A stretch of DNA of 32,714 nt from Humidesulfovibrio sp. (lineage in GTDB: Bacteria; Desulfobacterota; Desulfovibrionia; Desulfovibrionales; Desulfovibrionaceae): contig JARLHQ010000028.1 of NCBI GenBank assembly GCA_031292175.1, positions 290,475 to 323,188 of the forward strand, given 5' to 3'. A model generated the notes under the pieces. That model saw nothing but the letters and a program-made list of their open reading frames with translations, was not told where the DNA came from and made no database searches. Shown here piece by piece: positions 1-9,396 of the stretch; the first letter of the stretch is position 1; every line of letters begins with the position of its first letter. The translations under genes and the position numbers were made by a program.

Positions 1-2
1 CC

Positions 3-851
3 TACCGGCGGATGCTCCAGAACCTGGAGCCTGCGGAGACGCACAGCAAGGAGCTGTATTCCCTGCTCGTCGCCCCGGCCCTGCCAAAACTCAAGGGGAT
101 CAAGGTGCTGGGCATCATCCCCCACGGCAGCTTGCACACCCTGGCCTTCGCCACGCTGTTTGACGGCGAGAACTATCTGCTGGACCGCTACCCGCTGTTC
201 CAGCTGCCCAGCGCCAGCGTGTACAGCTTCACCCTGGCGCGCCGCAAGGCCGAGCGCAACACCAAGGTGCTGGCCGTGGGCAATCCGGACTTGAAGGACC
301 AGTCCCTGGAACTGCCCTTCGCCGAACGCGAGGTGGGCGCGCTGGCCTGGGACTACCCGAACATGACCGCGCTGACCCGCGAGCGGGCCACCAAGGACTG
401 GATCGCCCAGCACATAGACGAGTTCGGCATCATCCACCTGGCCACCCACGGCGAATTCGACCCGGTGAACCCGCTGTTCTCGGCCCTCAAGCTGGCGGGC
501 ACGAAGAAGGAGGCCGATGGCGACCTGGAGGCCGCGGAAATCTTCGACCTCAAGATCAATGCGGACCTCATCGTGCTCTCGGCCTGCCAGACGGGCCTGG
601 GCAAGGTGACCAGCGGAGACGAGGTGCAGGGCATGAACCAGGCCTTCCTGTACGCGGGCACCCATGCGCTCATCTCCAGCCTCTGGCGCGTCAGCGACAT
701 CTCCACGGCCATGCTCATGAAGCAGTTCTACCGCGAATATCAGATCCGGCCTAAGGCCGAGAGCCTGCGCCGGGCCATGCTGCATGTGAAGACACGCTTT
801 CCGCATCCCGGCTACTGGGGCGCGTTCACGCTCACGGGCGACTACAAATAG
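3..851 (+). CDS. CHAT domain (caspase-like) protein, C-terminal part; 5' end outside the window
   Basis: The reading frame is already open at the left edge (codons from base 3), so the ATG at 12 is probably internal. The visible 280 or so residues form a CHAT domain, the caspase-HetF-associated-with-TPR fold of clan CD cysteine peptidases. The dyad is visible: the His of an ATHGEF motif (codon 447-449) and the Cys of an SACQTG motif (codon 585-587). Further conserved pieces are IPHG near the start, SLWRV after the Cys and a C-terminal YWGAFTLTG. CHAT proteins usually carry N-terminal TPR repeats, which would lie upstream. Some CHAT proteins are proteases in defence or programmed-death systems; others have no known role. 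A signal-peptide-bearing M48 protease begins 10 bases after the stop, so the two are probably co-transcribed. Domain identity is firm; the biological role is not known. Confidence 0.9.
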   Translation, partial: YRRMLQNLEPAETHSKELYSLLVAPALPKLKGIKVLGIIPHGSLHTLAFATLFDGENYLLDRYPLFQLPSASVYSFTLARRKAERNTKVLAVGNPDLKDQSLELPFAEREVGALAWDYPNMTALTRERATKDWIAQHIDEFGIIHLATHGEFDPVNPLFSALKLAGTKKEADGDLEAAEIFDLKINADLIVLSACQTGLGKVTSGDEVQGMNQAFLYAGTHALISSLWRVSDISTAMLMKQFYREYQIRPKAESLRRAMLHVKTRFPHPGYWGAFTLTGDYK

Positions 852-861
852 GGGCCGCGCC

Positions 862-2112
862 ATGCCGAGATGCCCGCACGCTTGTCTCCGTCCCGTCCTC
901 CTGGTCCTGGGCCTCGCTTTTGTGCTGGTGCTGCCCCTGCCCGCGCGGGCCGGGTCCGCCTTGTGGATCGCCGTGGACCAGGCGCCCATGCGCATCTGGC
1001 GCGCGGCCGAGGCCGAGGTGGTGCTGCGCCTGCCGCGCGGCACGGTGGTCACGCCGCTTTACGTCCAGGCCCCCTGGACACGGGTGCGCGAGCCCAGCGG
1101 CCAGGAGGGCTGGGTGTACCAGGGGCACCTCTCCGCCACGCCGCTGCCGCCCGCCCTAACTGATGTCTTCGAAGCCACGCCGCCGAGCCTGATCCTGGCC
1201 GAGGCGGCGGACACCGCGCGCAGCACCCGCTCCGCCGCACCGCCCAAGACCACAGGCCTGGATGCCCTCCTGGCCGTGCTCGAACTGCGCCTGACTCCGG
1301 ACGACCTGGACGACTTCCTGAGCCAGGGCGGCATCGGCGAGTTCGCCCAGGTGAAGCCGGGGAACCGGTTCGGACGCGCCAGCTTCCCGGACTTCCGCCC
1401 GGCCGCGCCCGAAGGCGGGGAGGCTGAGCGCCAGGTTGGCCTGAACCTCGCGGCCCGGGTCGTCCGCAAGATGGCCCAGCCAGCCTCCAGCAACGCCCTG
1501 CAACGCTATGTGAATCTGGTGGGGCTCTCTGTGGCGCGCTTCGCGCCAGGGCACGCGCCCAATTTCCGCGCCGTGGTGCTGGATATGCCGGAGCCCGTGT
1601 CCTTCAGCCTGCCCGGCGGCATCGTGATGTTGAGCACCGGACTCTTGGCGGCCCTGGAGAACGAGGCCCAGTTGGCCTGCGTGCTGGCGCATGAGACGGC
1701 GCACGCGAGCATGGGGCACCTGTGGGCCAGCGCGCTACAGTCGCCGTTTTTTCAGGAGGGCGGCAAGGTGGATCAGGCGGGGGTGGATAGTCCGGAATTC
1801 GCGGCCATGCTGGACGGATTGCTTGTGACGGCGCTTAACAAGGGGCTCGCCAGGGACCTGGAGTTCGAGGCCGACCTGATCGCCGCGGCGCTGGCGTACC
1901 GCGCCGGATACGACCCGCAGCAGCTGCCAAAGGCCATCGCGCGCATCGAGGAGGCCGGACGCGGAGTTGCGGCGCAGGGACCGCCACGCGTTTGGGCCGC
2001 GCTGCATCCGCCCACGGCGGAACGCTTGGCGCGTCTGCAAAAACTTCTGGTCACCCTGCCGGGCGGCGACGACCTGGCCGTGGACAGCGCGCGGTTTGAG
2101 GCCAACAGGTGA
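862..2112 (+). CDS. Exported M48-family zinc metalloprotease with N-terminal SH3-like domain
   Basis: The 416-residue protein starts with a signal peptide (hydrophobic core about residues 11-27, likely cut after ARA near residue 30). An SH3-like (SH3b) segment follows at about residues 35-95, then a low-complexity Ala/Pro/Thr linker. The catalytic domain holds HETAH at residues 277-281, the M48 HExxH zinc motif, and EFEAD at 334-338, which supplies the third zinc ligand (E334) and the conserved Asp. A small C-terminal HPPTAERLARL motif is also typical of the family. Periplasmic M48 proteases such as BepA and LoiP work in envelope protein quality control; that role is inferred here. The ATG at 862 follows the upstream CHAT stop by 10 bases with a G-rich run (GGGG) before it, indicating an operon. 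It ends 15 bases from the convergent rsh gene. Confidence 0.88.
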   Translation: MPRCPHACLRPVLLVLGLAFVLVLPLPARAGSALWIAVDQAPMRIWRAAEAEVVLRLPRGTVVTPLYVQAPWTRVREPSGQEGWVYQGHLSATPLPPALTDVFEATPPSLILAEAADTARSTRSAAPPKTTGLDALLAVLELRLTPDDLDDFLSQGGIGEFAQVKPGNRFGRASFPDFRPAAPEGGEAERQVGLNLAARVVRKMAQPASSNALQRYVNLVGLSVARFAPGHAPNFRAVVLDMPEPVSFSLPGGIVMLSTGLLAALENEAQLACVLAHETAHASMGHLWASALQSPFFQEGGKVDQAGVDSPEFAAMLDGLLVTALNKGLARDLEFEADLIAAALAYRAGYDPQQLPKAIARIEEAGRGVAAQGPPRVWAALHPPTAERLARLQKLLVTLPGGDDLAVDSARFEANR

Positions 2113-2127
2113 AGCCCGCCCGGGGCG

Positions 2128-4293
2128 CTACGACACGCGCACGGCCTCGGTGACGGACTCCACATTGCGGATCTTGTCCAGCACGCCGTAAAGCTGCGTC
2201 AGGTTCGTCACCTCTACCGTGAACTCCATTACCGCGTTGCCGTCGACGTTGGACTGGAAACTGCCCGCGTAGATGTTCACGTCGTCGCTGGTTAAAAGCG
2301 CCGTCACCTGGGAGAGCGCTCCCTTGAAATTGCGGCACACGATGCGGATTTTCGCCGGATAGGGTTTGTCCTCCACGCCATCCCAGGACACGGAGACCAG
2401 ACGCTCGGGCTCCAGCTCCTTCAGGTTCACGCAGTCCGCCGCGTGGATGGTGACTCCACGCCCGCGCGAGACGTAGCCCACGATGGGCTCGCCCGGCAGT
2501 GGGTTGCAGCAGCTGGCGAAGCGCAGCAGCACGTCGTCCACGCCGGTGATGCGGATGCCCTCGCCCTTCTTGGCCTTGGCGGCCTCGGTCGGAGCCGGAG
2601 CCGGTTCCGGGGCCTTGTGCGGCGTTTCGTCCACGAGCTTTTCGCCCACGTGGAGCATGCCGTAAAGCTTTTGCAGCACCTTGCGCGGAGTCAGGCGCGC
2701 GTACCCCACCTGGGAGAGCAACTCGTCCACGCTGGGAAGGTTCAGTTCCTCGGCCAGCTTGAGGAAGTGCCCGTCCTTCACGGCCTTGGCCACGTTGACG
2801 CCCACCTTGCGGCCTTCCTTCTCCAACATCTCCTTGGCCAGGCTGATGCTGCGGGCGCGCTCCTCGGTGCGGATGTACTGCTTGATGCGCGTCCGAGCGC
2901 GCGCGGTCTTGACGAACTTCAGCCAGTCGCGGCTGGGATTTCTGTGCGCGTCGGTGATGATCTCCACGCGATCGCTGTTCTTGAGCGGCGTGTCCAGGGT
3001 GACGAGCCGGCCGTTGACCTTGGCTCCGGCGCAATGGTCGCCCACCTTGGAGTGCACGGCGTAGGCGAAGTCGACCGGCGTGGCGCCCTCGGGCAGTTCC
3101 TTGATGTCGCCGCGCGGGGTGAACACGTACACCTCGTCCTGGAACAGGTCGAAGCGGAGCGAGGCCATGAACTCGCGCGGGTCCTTCAGATCGCGCTGCC
3201 AGTCCAGGATCTGGCGCAGCCAGGTGAAGCGCTCGGCGTCGCGGTTGCTGCCCTTCTTGCCACGCTCCTTGTACTGCCAGTGCGCGGCCACGCCGTGCTC
3301 GGCCACACGGTTCATCTCCTCGGTGCGGATCTGTATCTCGATGCGCTCCCCGTCCGGCCCAATGACCGTGGTGTGGAGGCTCTGGTACATGTTGGCCTTG
3401 GGGATGGAGATGTAGTCCTTGAAGCGGCCGGTCACCGGCTTCCAGATGGAGTGGATGAGCCCCAGGACCGCGTAGCAATCCTTCAGGCTCTGCACGATGA
3501 TGCGGAACGCGATGAGGTCGAAGATCTGGTCCAGGCCCAGGCTCTGCTGCTGCATCTTGGCATAGATGCTGTAGCGGTGCTTGGTGCGCCCGGCCACACG
3601 GGCGGTGATATGATTGTCCTGCAACATCTGGTTGATGAAGCCGATGACCTTGTCGATGTAGTCGTTGTCCGAGGTATGGTGCGCGGCCACGCCCTGGTCG
3701 ATCTGCTCGTACACGTCGGGCTTCAGGTACTTGAGGCACAGGTCCTCAAGCTCCACCTTGGTGCGGTGCAGGCCCAGGCGGTTGGCCAGGGGCGCGTAGA
3801 TCTCCAGCGTCTCCTGGCTGATGAGGCGCTGCTTGACGGAACTCTGGAAATCCAGGGTGCGCATGTTGTGCAGACGGTCGGCCAGCTTCACCATGAGCAC
3901 GCGGATATCCTCAGCCATAGCCAGGATCATCTTGCGGATGTTCTCGGCCTGGGCCACGGCCTTGGACTCGAACTGCATCTTGCTGATCTTGGTCACGCCA
4001 TCGACGATGTCGGCCACTTCTTCGCTGAAGAGCTCCTCGATCTCCTCAATGGTGGCCTTGGTGTCCTCCACGGTGTCGTGCAGGAGGCCCGCGGCCACAG
4101 TGGCCTCGTCGAGCTGCATGTCGGCCAGGATCTTGGCCACGCTCATGGGATGCGAAAGATAGGGCTCGCCCGAAAGACGCGTCTGGCCCGCATGGGCCTC
4201 GGCCGTGAAGATGTACGCTTTCTGGATAAGCTCCAGGTCCGGCTTTTCGATGTAGCTCGCGACCTTGTCGGTGATCTCATTGATGCGGATCAT
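2128..4293 (-). CDS. rsh: Bifunctional (p)ppGpp synthetase/hydrolase (RelA/SpoT homologue)
   Basis: This 721-residue RSH protein makes and degrades the stringent-response alarmone (p)ppGpp. The N-terminal HD hydrolase has the metal-binding set intact: H48 in SHPM, H72-D73 in LLHDTVED and D139 in ADRLHNM. This indicates a hydrolysis-competent SpoT/Rel type rather than a RelA with a dead HD. The synthetase domain (about 235-345) shows the FDLIAFRI, YQSLHTTV and EIQIRT motifs. TGS follows at about 386-446 (VYVFTPRGDIKELP), then a zinc-finger/helical region with CCNPLPGE, and a C-terminal ACT domain (about 645-721). An in-frame ATG at 4335 would add 14 residues. I prefer 4293, because MIRINEITDK matches the usual family start and its A is shared with the TAA stop of the upstream transporter gene (TAATG). 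That arrangement implies translational coupling. A GGAG lies about 11 bases upstream. Confidence 0.96.
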   Translation of the reverse strand: MIRINEITDKVASYIEKPDLELIQKAYIFTAEAHAGQTRLSGEPYLSHPMSVAKILADMQLDEATVAAGLLHDTVEDTKATIEEIEELFSEEVADIVDGVTKISKMQFESKAVAQAENIRKMILAMAEDIRVLMVKLADRLHNMRTLDFQSSVKQRLISQETLEIYAPLANRLGLHRTKVELEDLCLKYLKPDVYEQIDQGVAAHHTSDNDYIDKVIGFINQMLQDNHITARVAGRTKHRYSIYAKMQQQSLGLDQIFDLIAFRIIVQSLKDCYAVLGLIHSIWKPVTGRFKDYISIPKANMYQSLHTTVIGPDGERIEIQIRTEEMNRVAEHGVAAHWQYKERGKKGSNRDAERFTWLRQILDWQRDLKDPREFMASLRFDLFQDEVYVFTPRGDIKELPEGATPVDFAYAVHSKVGDHCAGAKVNGRLVTLDTPLKNSDRVEIITDAHRNPSRDWLKFVKTARARTRIKQYIRTEERARSISLAKEMLEKEGRKVGVNVAKAVKDGHFLKLAEELNLPSVDELLSQVGYARLTPRKVLQKLYGMLHVGEKLVDETPHKAPEPAPAPTEAAKAKKGEGIRITGVDDVLLRFASCCNPLPGEPIVGYVSRGRGVTIHAADCVNLKELEPERLVSVSWDGVEDKPYPAKIRIVCRNFKGALSQVTALLTSDDVNIYAGSFQSNVDGNAVMEFTVEVTNLTQLYGVLDKIRNVESVTEAVRVS

Positions 4294-5945
4294 TATTGTG
4301 TCAGCTCCGGGCCTTGGCTTGCCTTGGGGATCCACCAGCGGATGAAATTGTAGTCAATTCCCGCGGGCGCGGGCTCGATGCCCTGCACCCGGGCATGCAC
4401 CATGGGCAGGGCCATGGGCACATAAAGGAAGCAGTAAGGTTGATCCCGGTGCAGGATCTCCTGGATGTGGTCATAGATGGGCTTGCGCTTTTTCGGGTCC
4501 AGCAGGCGGCGGCCGCGCTCCAGCAAGGCATCCAGCTCCGGATTCTTGTAGGAGACGAAGTTGAGACCGCCGGGCTGCGCCTTGGAGGAATGCCAGACGT
4601 CATAGATATCCGGATCCTGGGTGATGGTCCAGCCGAGGAGGAGCGCGTCGTACCGGCCCTTGTCCACGAACTCCTTGAGGAACGCGGCCCACTCCACGGT
4701 GCGGATCTCCACCTTGATGCCCAGGTCCTTGAGACGGCTCTGGATGATGATGGCCGTCTTGATGCGCGGGCTGTTGCCCTGGTTGGTCAGGATGGTGAAG
4801 GCGAAGGGCTCGCCCTTGGCGTTCACCAGCGGGCCGTCCGGGGTGCGCCGGGCCCAGCCCGCCTCGGCCAGAAGCTTTCGCGCCAGGGCCGGGTCGAATT
4901 CATTGGCGGGAATCTTGTCGTCAAAGGGCCAGGTGCCGGGCTTGTAGGGCCCGCCGGTGGGGATGCCGAGGCCGGCCAGCACCCCGCGCACGATTTCGTC
5001 CTTGTCGATGGCGTGGTTGATGGCTTGGCGCACGCGCACGTCGGAAAAAAGACGGCTCTTCAGGTTGAAAGCCATGAAGGTGTAGCCGGAGGACACATAC
5101 CTGAACTTGTTGAAATTCTTCGCCCAGTCCTGGCCCTCGGTCTGGTAGAGATACTGCTGCGGCGAGAGTCCGATCTCGTCCAGGTTGCCGCTTTTGAGCT
5201 CCATGAACTGCGTGGATTGGTCGGGAATGATGCGCACCACCACTTCGTCGATGTACGGACGGCCCTCGAAATAGTCCGGATTGGCGGTGAGCGCCAGCCG
5301 GCTGCCGGGCGTCCATTCCTTCAGGATATAGGGGCCGGCCCCGATGGGATGGCGGGCAAACGTGGTCTTCAGGAGATCCTGGCCCTCCAGCAGGTGCCTC
5401 GGCAGAATGGCGCTGGCCCAGGTGACCAGCGCGCGGGCGAAGGGCTTGTCGTAGCGCACCTCGAACGCATAGTCGTCCAGCAGCTTGAACGACTTCACCG
5501 CCAGGAAGTCCTCGGCGTAGGCCGTGGGCGTCTTGGGGTCGATCATGAGCTTGTAGGTGAACTCCACGTCACGCGCGGTGAGCGGCGTCCCATCAGTCCA
5601 GCGGATGTCCTTGCGCATGTGGAAGCGCAAGAGCCGCCCATCCTCCAAGATCTCAAAGGACTGCGCAGCCTGGGGCACAAGATTGATATTCTTGTCAAAT
5701 TTTAGCGGAGCCACGTACAGGAAATCCGCGATCTCGTGGGATGAGGCGTCGGAGGCCAGGGGCGGGATCAAGTTGCTCGGCTCTCCGAGGGTGGCCTGCA
5801 CCAGGCGTCCGCCCCGCTCTGGCGTGGCGGGCACGGAGGCCGGGGCGGAAGAACTTGCGGCGGGCGCCTGGCGTGAGGAGTCGTTCCGGCCACAGGCGGC
5901 CAGAAACAGCATGCCACATAATAAGAGGGGTAGGGTCGCCCGCAT
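4293..5945 (-). CDS. ABC transporter substrate-binding lipoprotein, family 5 (peptide/nickel type)
   Basis: A 550-residue solute-binding protein of the SBP_bac_5 (DppA/OppA) family. An N-terminal signal peptide ends in a lipobox FLAAC with the lipidated Cys at residue 18. A Ser/Ala/Pro-rich tether follows, then the mature domain with typical motifs: RDVEFTYKLM, GAGPYILKEW, NPDYFEGRPYIDEVV, FNLKSRLFSDVRVRQAINHAID. It would bind a peptide or similar solute outside the inner membrane and deliver it to an ABC permease, but no permease or ATPase gene lies nearby. The ATGs at 5948 and 5945 are adjacent; AGAGG sits 7 bases before the second and 4 before the first, so 5945 is chosen. An upstream ATG at 5972 lacks a good site. 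The stop overlaps the rsh start by one base. The ligand cannot be told from sequence. Confidence 0.92.
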   Translation of the reverse strand: MRATLPLLLCGMLFLAACGRNDSSRQAPAASSSAPASVPATPERGGRLVQATLGEPSNLIPPLASDASSHEIADFLYVAPLKFDKNINLVPQAAQSFEILEDGRLLRFHMRKDIRWTDGTPLTARDVEFTYKLMIDPKTPTAYAEDFLAVKSFKLLDDYAFEVRYDKPFARALVTWASAILPRHLLEGQDLLKTTFARHPIGAGPYILKEWTPGSRLALTANPDYFEGRPYIDEVVVRIIPDQSTQFMELKSGNLDEIGLSPQQYLYQTEGQDWAKNFNKFRYVSSGYTFMAFNLKSRLFSDVRVRQAINHAIDKDEIVRGVLAGLGIPTGGPYKPGTWPFDDKIPANEFDPALARKLLAEAGWARRTPDGPLVNAKGEPFAFTILTNQGNSPRIKTAIIIQSRLKDLGIKVEIRTVEWAAFLKEFVDKGRYDALLLGWTITQDPDIYDVWHSSKAQPGGLNFVSYKNPELDALLERGRRLLDPKKRKPIYDHIQEILHRDQPYCFLYVPMALPMVHARVQGIEPAPAGIDYNFIRWWIPKASQGPELTQ

Positions 5946-6047
5946 CATCAATCCTCTTGCCAAAACGCCCACTATTGCGCATACACTTTGCGAAGAGCGC
6001 CTTGTGGGAACACTATGGCCCAGACGCAGGCAAAAGCCAAGCGGACC

Positions 6048-6075
6048 TTGCTTTTGCGTTTCAGGTGACTATAGT
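6048..6075 (+). promoter_or_regulatory. Possible sigma-70 promoter for the SNF2 gene
   Basis: TTGCTT at 6048-6053 and TATAGT at 6070-6075 are separated by 16 bases, in the divergent spacer between the transporter gene and the helicase gene. Both hexamers are imperfect, and no start site can be proven. The predicted leader to the ATG at 6157 would be about 75 bases. Confidence 0.35.
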
Positions 6076-6156
6076 TCTCCGCTTCTCTGGCACAAAACCA
6101 TCTGGACTCACGCATGGTGCTCCAGTTATCCAAGATCACAGGGAGTTTTCGACGAC

Positions 6157-9100
6157 ATGCCCATCGCCGACGAAACGAAGGTCCGGGAGATTCTCACCCG
6201 GTTCACCCGGGAGACCATCCCGGACTATATCATTGAGAACGCCACTTCCATCCTTGAGGCCGATGGAGTCCAGAAGCTCGACATCCAGCAGCGCGACCAG
6301 TTTCTGGACGTGGACGGACAGGTGCAAGGCGAGGATTTCCAGGTCTACACCTCCGAACTTGGCATTAATCTGGCCGACGGCACCATCAATTCATACTGCA
6401 ACTGCCCGGAGTCGTTCTCCGGCGTGTGCCGCCACGTGGGCGCGACAGCGCTCAAGATGCTCAAGAGCCTCTCCACCGACAAGAAAAAGGCCGACCTGCC
6501 CCGCCCCAGAACGGACTGGCGGCAGACCTTCCGGGCCTTTTTCTCCACCGAGCTTGAACCCGAGCCGGGCAAGCACTATTTCGTGTTTCGCTTCTACCCG
6601 GAGTCCGGCCGACTCCAGGTGTCCTTTTCCCGCGCGCGGCAGAACAAGAGCGGCATCTCGGCCGTGCAGCAGGACATCACGCTGGAGCAGATCATAAAGA
6701 ACCCGGACTGGTGCGAACTTTCGCCCGGCCTGCCCAAGGTTGCGGCCATGATCGCCTACCACCTGGACTACCAGGGACACCGCGTGGAGTTGCCGGCCGG
6801 CCTGCACTCCTGGTTCTTCCGGGCCATCAAGAACGAATACTACCTCTATCTGCGCGACACGGAATCCCCGGTGCGCGTGGAGAACAAGACGCTGCACCTG
6901 AAGCTCTCGCCGCAGCTCTCCGAGGACGGCCTGGGCTTTGACATCATGCTCTCGCGCGAGGACCGTCCGCCCTTCTCCATCCGCAAGGAGGACGAGATCT
7001 TTTTTTACGGGCGCATGCCGCTGTGGGTGTTCTGGAAGGGCAACTTCCACCCGGTGCAGACCGGGCTCGATCCAGAGCTCATCCAGGAGATGGTGGAGCA
7101 AGGGCCCATCGTGCCCCATGCCGACATTTCCGAGTACCTGGACCGCGTGTGGACCAAGATCCCGGTTTCCGACCTCTATGGCCAGGAGGACTTCCTGGAG
7201 CGCATGGGGCCCATCTTCCAGCCCGCGGAGTTCAACCCCAAGCTGTACCTCGACGAAGAGGGCAGCCTGCTTGTGCTCAAGATCCAGTGCATCTACGAGA
7301 CCGAGCATGGCGAAGTGACCCTGCCCGGCCCCAACCCGGACCTCCAGACCGGCAGCTACCGCTACGCCGACAAGAGCTACCTCATCCGCCGCGCGCAGGA
7401 CGAGGAGGCCGTGCTCTTCGCCGAGCTCCAGCACATGGGCTTCCAGCCCAGGAGCAACCACACCTGGTTCATGGAGCAGGAGGCGGCCATCAATTTCCTG
7501 CTCGACTTCTACCCCATGCTGGTGGAGGGCTACCGCGTCTACGGCGAGCAGAACCTGACGCGCTACAAGGTGCGCCTGTCCAAGCCGGAGATCGTGGCCG
7601 AGGTCAAGAGCGACGAGGAGAACAAGTGGTTCACCCTCGACCTCACCATCCAGTACGACGACCAGAAGGTGCCCATCGAGGACATCTGGAGGGCCTGGGT
7701 TCAGAAGAAGCGCTACGTCCAGCTCAAGGACGGCTCCTACACCAGCCTGCCGGAATCGTGGCTGCGCAAGCTGGGCCATAAGCTCAAGGCCCTGGGGTTC
7801 GACCCGGAGAAGCCGCCCCAGCACAAGTTCCAGCAGTTCGAGGCCCCCGTGCTGGACAATCTGCTGGACGACATGCCCGGCGCGCGCACGGACGCCTATT
7901 TTGTGAAGTTGCGCGAAAAGATCGGCAACTTCCAGCAGATACGCCAGTTGCCACCGCCGCGCGGCCTGAACGCCACCCTGCGCCCGTACCAGGTGATGGG
8001 GCTTTCGTACCTGAACTTCCTGCGCGAGTATGGCTTCGGCGGCATCCTGGCCGACGAGATGGGCCTGGGCAAAACCGTGCAGACCCTGGCCTTCGTGCTC
8101 TCGCTCATCGAGCGCGGGTCCACCGGGCCATGCCTCATCGTGGTGCCCACCAGCGTGCTGCCCAACTGGGAGCGTGAGGCCGCGAAGTTCGTGCCCAGCG
8201 TGCGCCGCCTCACCATCTACGGGGCCAAGCGCGACGACCTGTTCCAGCACATCAAGGACTCGGACATCATCATCACCACGTACGCGCTCTTGCGCCGCGA
8301 CCTGGAGGAGCTCTCCAAGTACAAGTACATGGTGGTGATTCTGGACGAGGCCCAGAACATCAAGAACCCGAACACGATAACGGCCAGAAGCGTGCGCAGG
8401 CTTGATGCCGACATGCGCCTGTGTCTTTCCGGTACGCCGATTGAGAACAACCTCTTCGAGCTGTGGAGCCTCTTCGAGTTCCTCATGCCCGGTTTCCTCG
8501 GCTCGCAGCACGCCTTCCAGCGCGGCATCGTGAAGCCCATCAAGGACGCCGACGAGGAGACGCTCAACTACCTGCGCGCCCGCGTGAAGCCCTTCATCCT
8601 GCGGCGCACCAAGAATGAGGTGGCGAAGGATCTGCCGCCGAAGATTGAGACCATACACTACTGCGAACTGGCCGACGAGCAGCGCGACCTCTACGGCGCG
8701 CTGGCCGCCAAGCTGAAGGAGCAGGTGCTGAGGGACGTGGACGAAAAGGGCCTGGCCAAGAGCCAGATGTCCATCCTGGACGCGCTGTTGAAGCTGCGCC
8801 AGATCTGCTGCCACCCGCGCCTCTTGAAGCTCGACATCCCCGGCATCAACACGAACCTGCCCTCGGGCAAGTTCGACGCCTTCAAGGATCTTGTGACGGA
8901 CATCGTGGAGGGCGGGCATAAGGTGCTGGTCTTCTCGCAGTTCGTGCAGATGCTGCACATCATCCGCTCCTGGCTGCAGATCCGCGAGGTGCCTTTCACC
9001 TACCTCGACGGCTCCAGCAAGGACCGCTTCGAGCAGGTGGACAAGTTCAACGACACCCCGGAGATCCCCATCTTCCTCATCTCGCTCAAGGCTGGCGGCA

Positions 9101-9369
9101 CCGGGCTGAACCTGACATCGGCGGACTACGTCATACACTATGACCCCTGGTGGAACCCGGCCGTGGAGAATCAGGCCACGGACCGCACCCACCGCATCGG
9201 CCAGAAGCGCCAGGTGTTCGCCTACAAGATGATCTGCCAGAACACGGTGGAGGAAAAGATCCTGAAGCTCCAGGAGATGAAGAAGGACGTCGCCGAGGCC
9301 ATCATCCCCGGCCAGTCGGCCTTCAAGTCGCTCACGCGCGACGACCTGGAGATGCTTTTTGAGATCTAG
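6157..9369 (+). CDS. SNF2-family DEAD/DEAH-box ATPase with N-terminal SWIM zinc finger
   Basis: A 1070-residue Swi2/Snf2-type helicase-like ATPase. Near the N-terminus is a SWIM zinc finger, CxC-x7-CxH, with C81, C83, C91 and H93. A long middle region (about 100-600) matches the domain usually found in bacterial SWIM-SNF2 proteins. The motor has ADEMGLGKT (Walker A Lys 639), the Walker B-type DEAQ at 730-733, LSGTPIENN (motif III), and in the second lobe VFSQFVQML, LKAGGTGLNL and DRTHRIGQ (1009-1016, motif VI). The family translocates on double-stranded DNA and remodels or strips bound proteins such as RNA polymerase; its target here is unknown. The start at 6157 has GGGAG 11 bases upstream. 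The frame stays open back to 5557, but that part overlaps the divergent lipoprotein gene on the other strand and carries no domain. The next gene begins 27 bases downstream. Confidence 0.95.
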   Translation: MPIADETKVREILTRFTRETIPDYIIENATSILEADGVQKLDIQQRDQFLDVDGQVQGEDFQVYTSELGINLADGTINSYCNCPESFSGVCRHVGATALKMLKSLSTDKKKADLPRPRTDWRQTFRAFFSTELEPEPGKHYFVFRFYPESGRLQVSFSRARQNKSGISAVQQDITLEQIIKNPDWCELSPGLPKVAAMIAYHLDYQGHRVELPAGLHSWFFRAIKNEYYLYLRDTESPVRVENKTLHLKLSPQLSEDGLGFDIMLSREDRPPFSIRKEDEIFFYGRMPLWVFWKGNFHPVQTGLDPELIQEMVEQGPIVPHADISEYLDRVWTKIPVSDLYGQEDFLERMGPIFQPAEFNPKLYLDEEGSLLVLKIQCIYETEHGEVTLPGPNPDLQTGSYRYADKSYLIRRAQDEEAVLFAELQHMGFQPRSNHTWFMEQEAAINFLLDFYPMLVEGYRVYGEQNLTRYKVRLSKPEIVAEVKSDEENKWFTLDLTIQYDDQKVPIEDIWRAWVQKKRYVQLKDGSYTSLPESWLRKLGHKLKALGFDPEKPPQHKFQQFEAPVLDNLLDDMPGARTDAYFVKLREKIGNFQQIRQLPPPRGLNATLRPYQVMGLSYLNFLREYGFGGILADEMGLGKTVQTLAFVLSLIERGSTGPCLIVVPTSVLPNWEREAAKFVPSVRRLTIYGAKRDDLFQHIKDSDIIITTYALLRRDLEELSKYKYMVVILDEAQNIKNPNTITARSVRRLDADMRLCLSGTPIENNLFELWSLFEFLMPGFLGSQHAFQRGIVKPIKDADEETLNYLRARVKPFILRRTKNEVAKDLPPKIETIHYCELADEQRDLYGALAAKLKEQVLRDVDEKGLAKSQMSILDALLKLRQICCHPRLLKLDIPGINTNLPSGKFDAFKDLVTDIVEGGHKVLVFSQFVQMLHIIRSWLQIREVPFTYLDGSSKDRFEQVDKFNDTPEIPIFLISLKAGGTGLNLTSADYVIHYDPWWNPAVENQATDRTHRIGQKRQVFAYKMICQNTVEEKILKLQEMKKDVAEAIIPGQSAFKSLTRDDLEMLFEI

Positions 9370-9396
9370 CCCGCCACATTGGACCCGGCACCCCAG

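Noticed and set aside
2443..4353. 636-codon plus-strand ORF opposite the rsh gene
   Set aside because: A shadow of a GC-rich gene; its protein is His/Leu/Val/Asp-rich nonsense, whereas the minus strand encodes a complete RSH enzyme.
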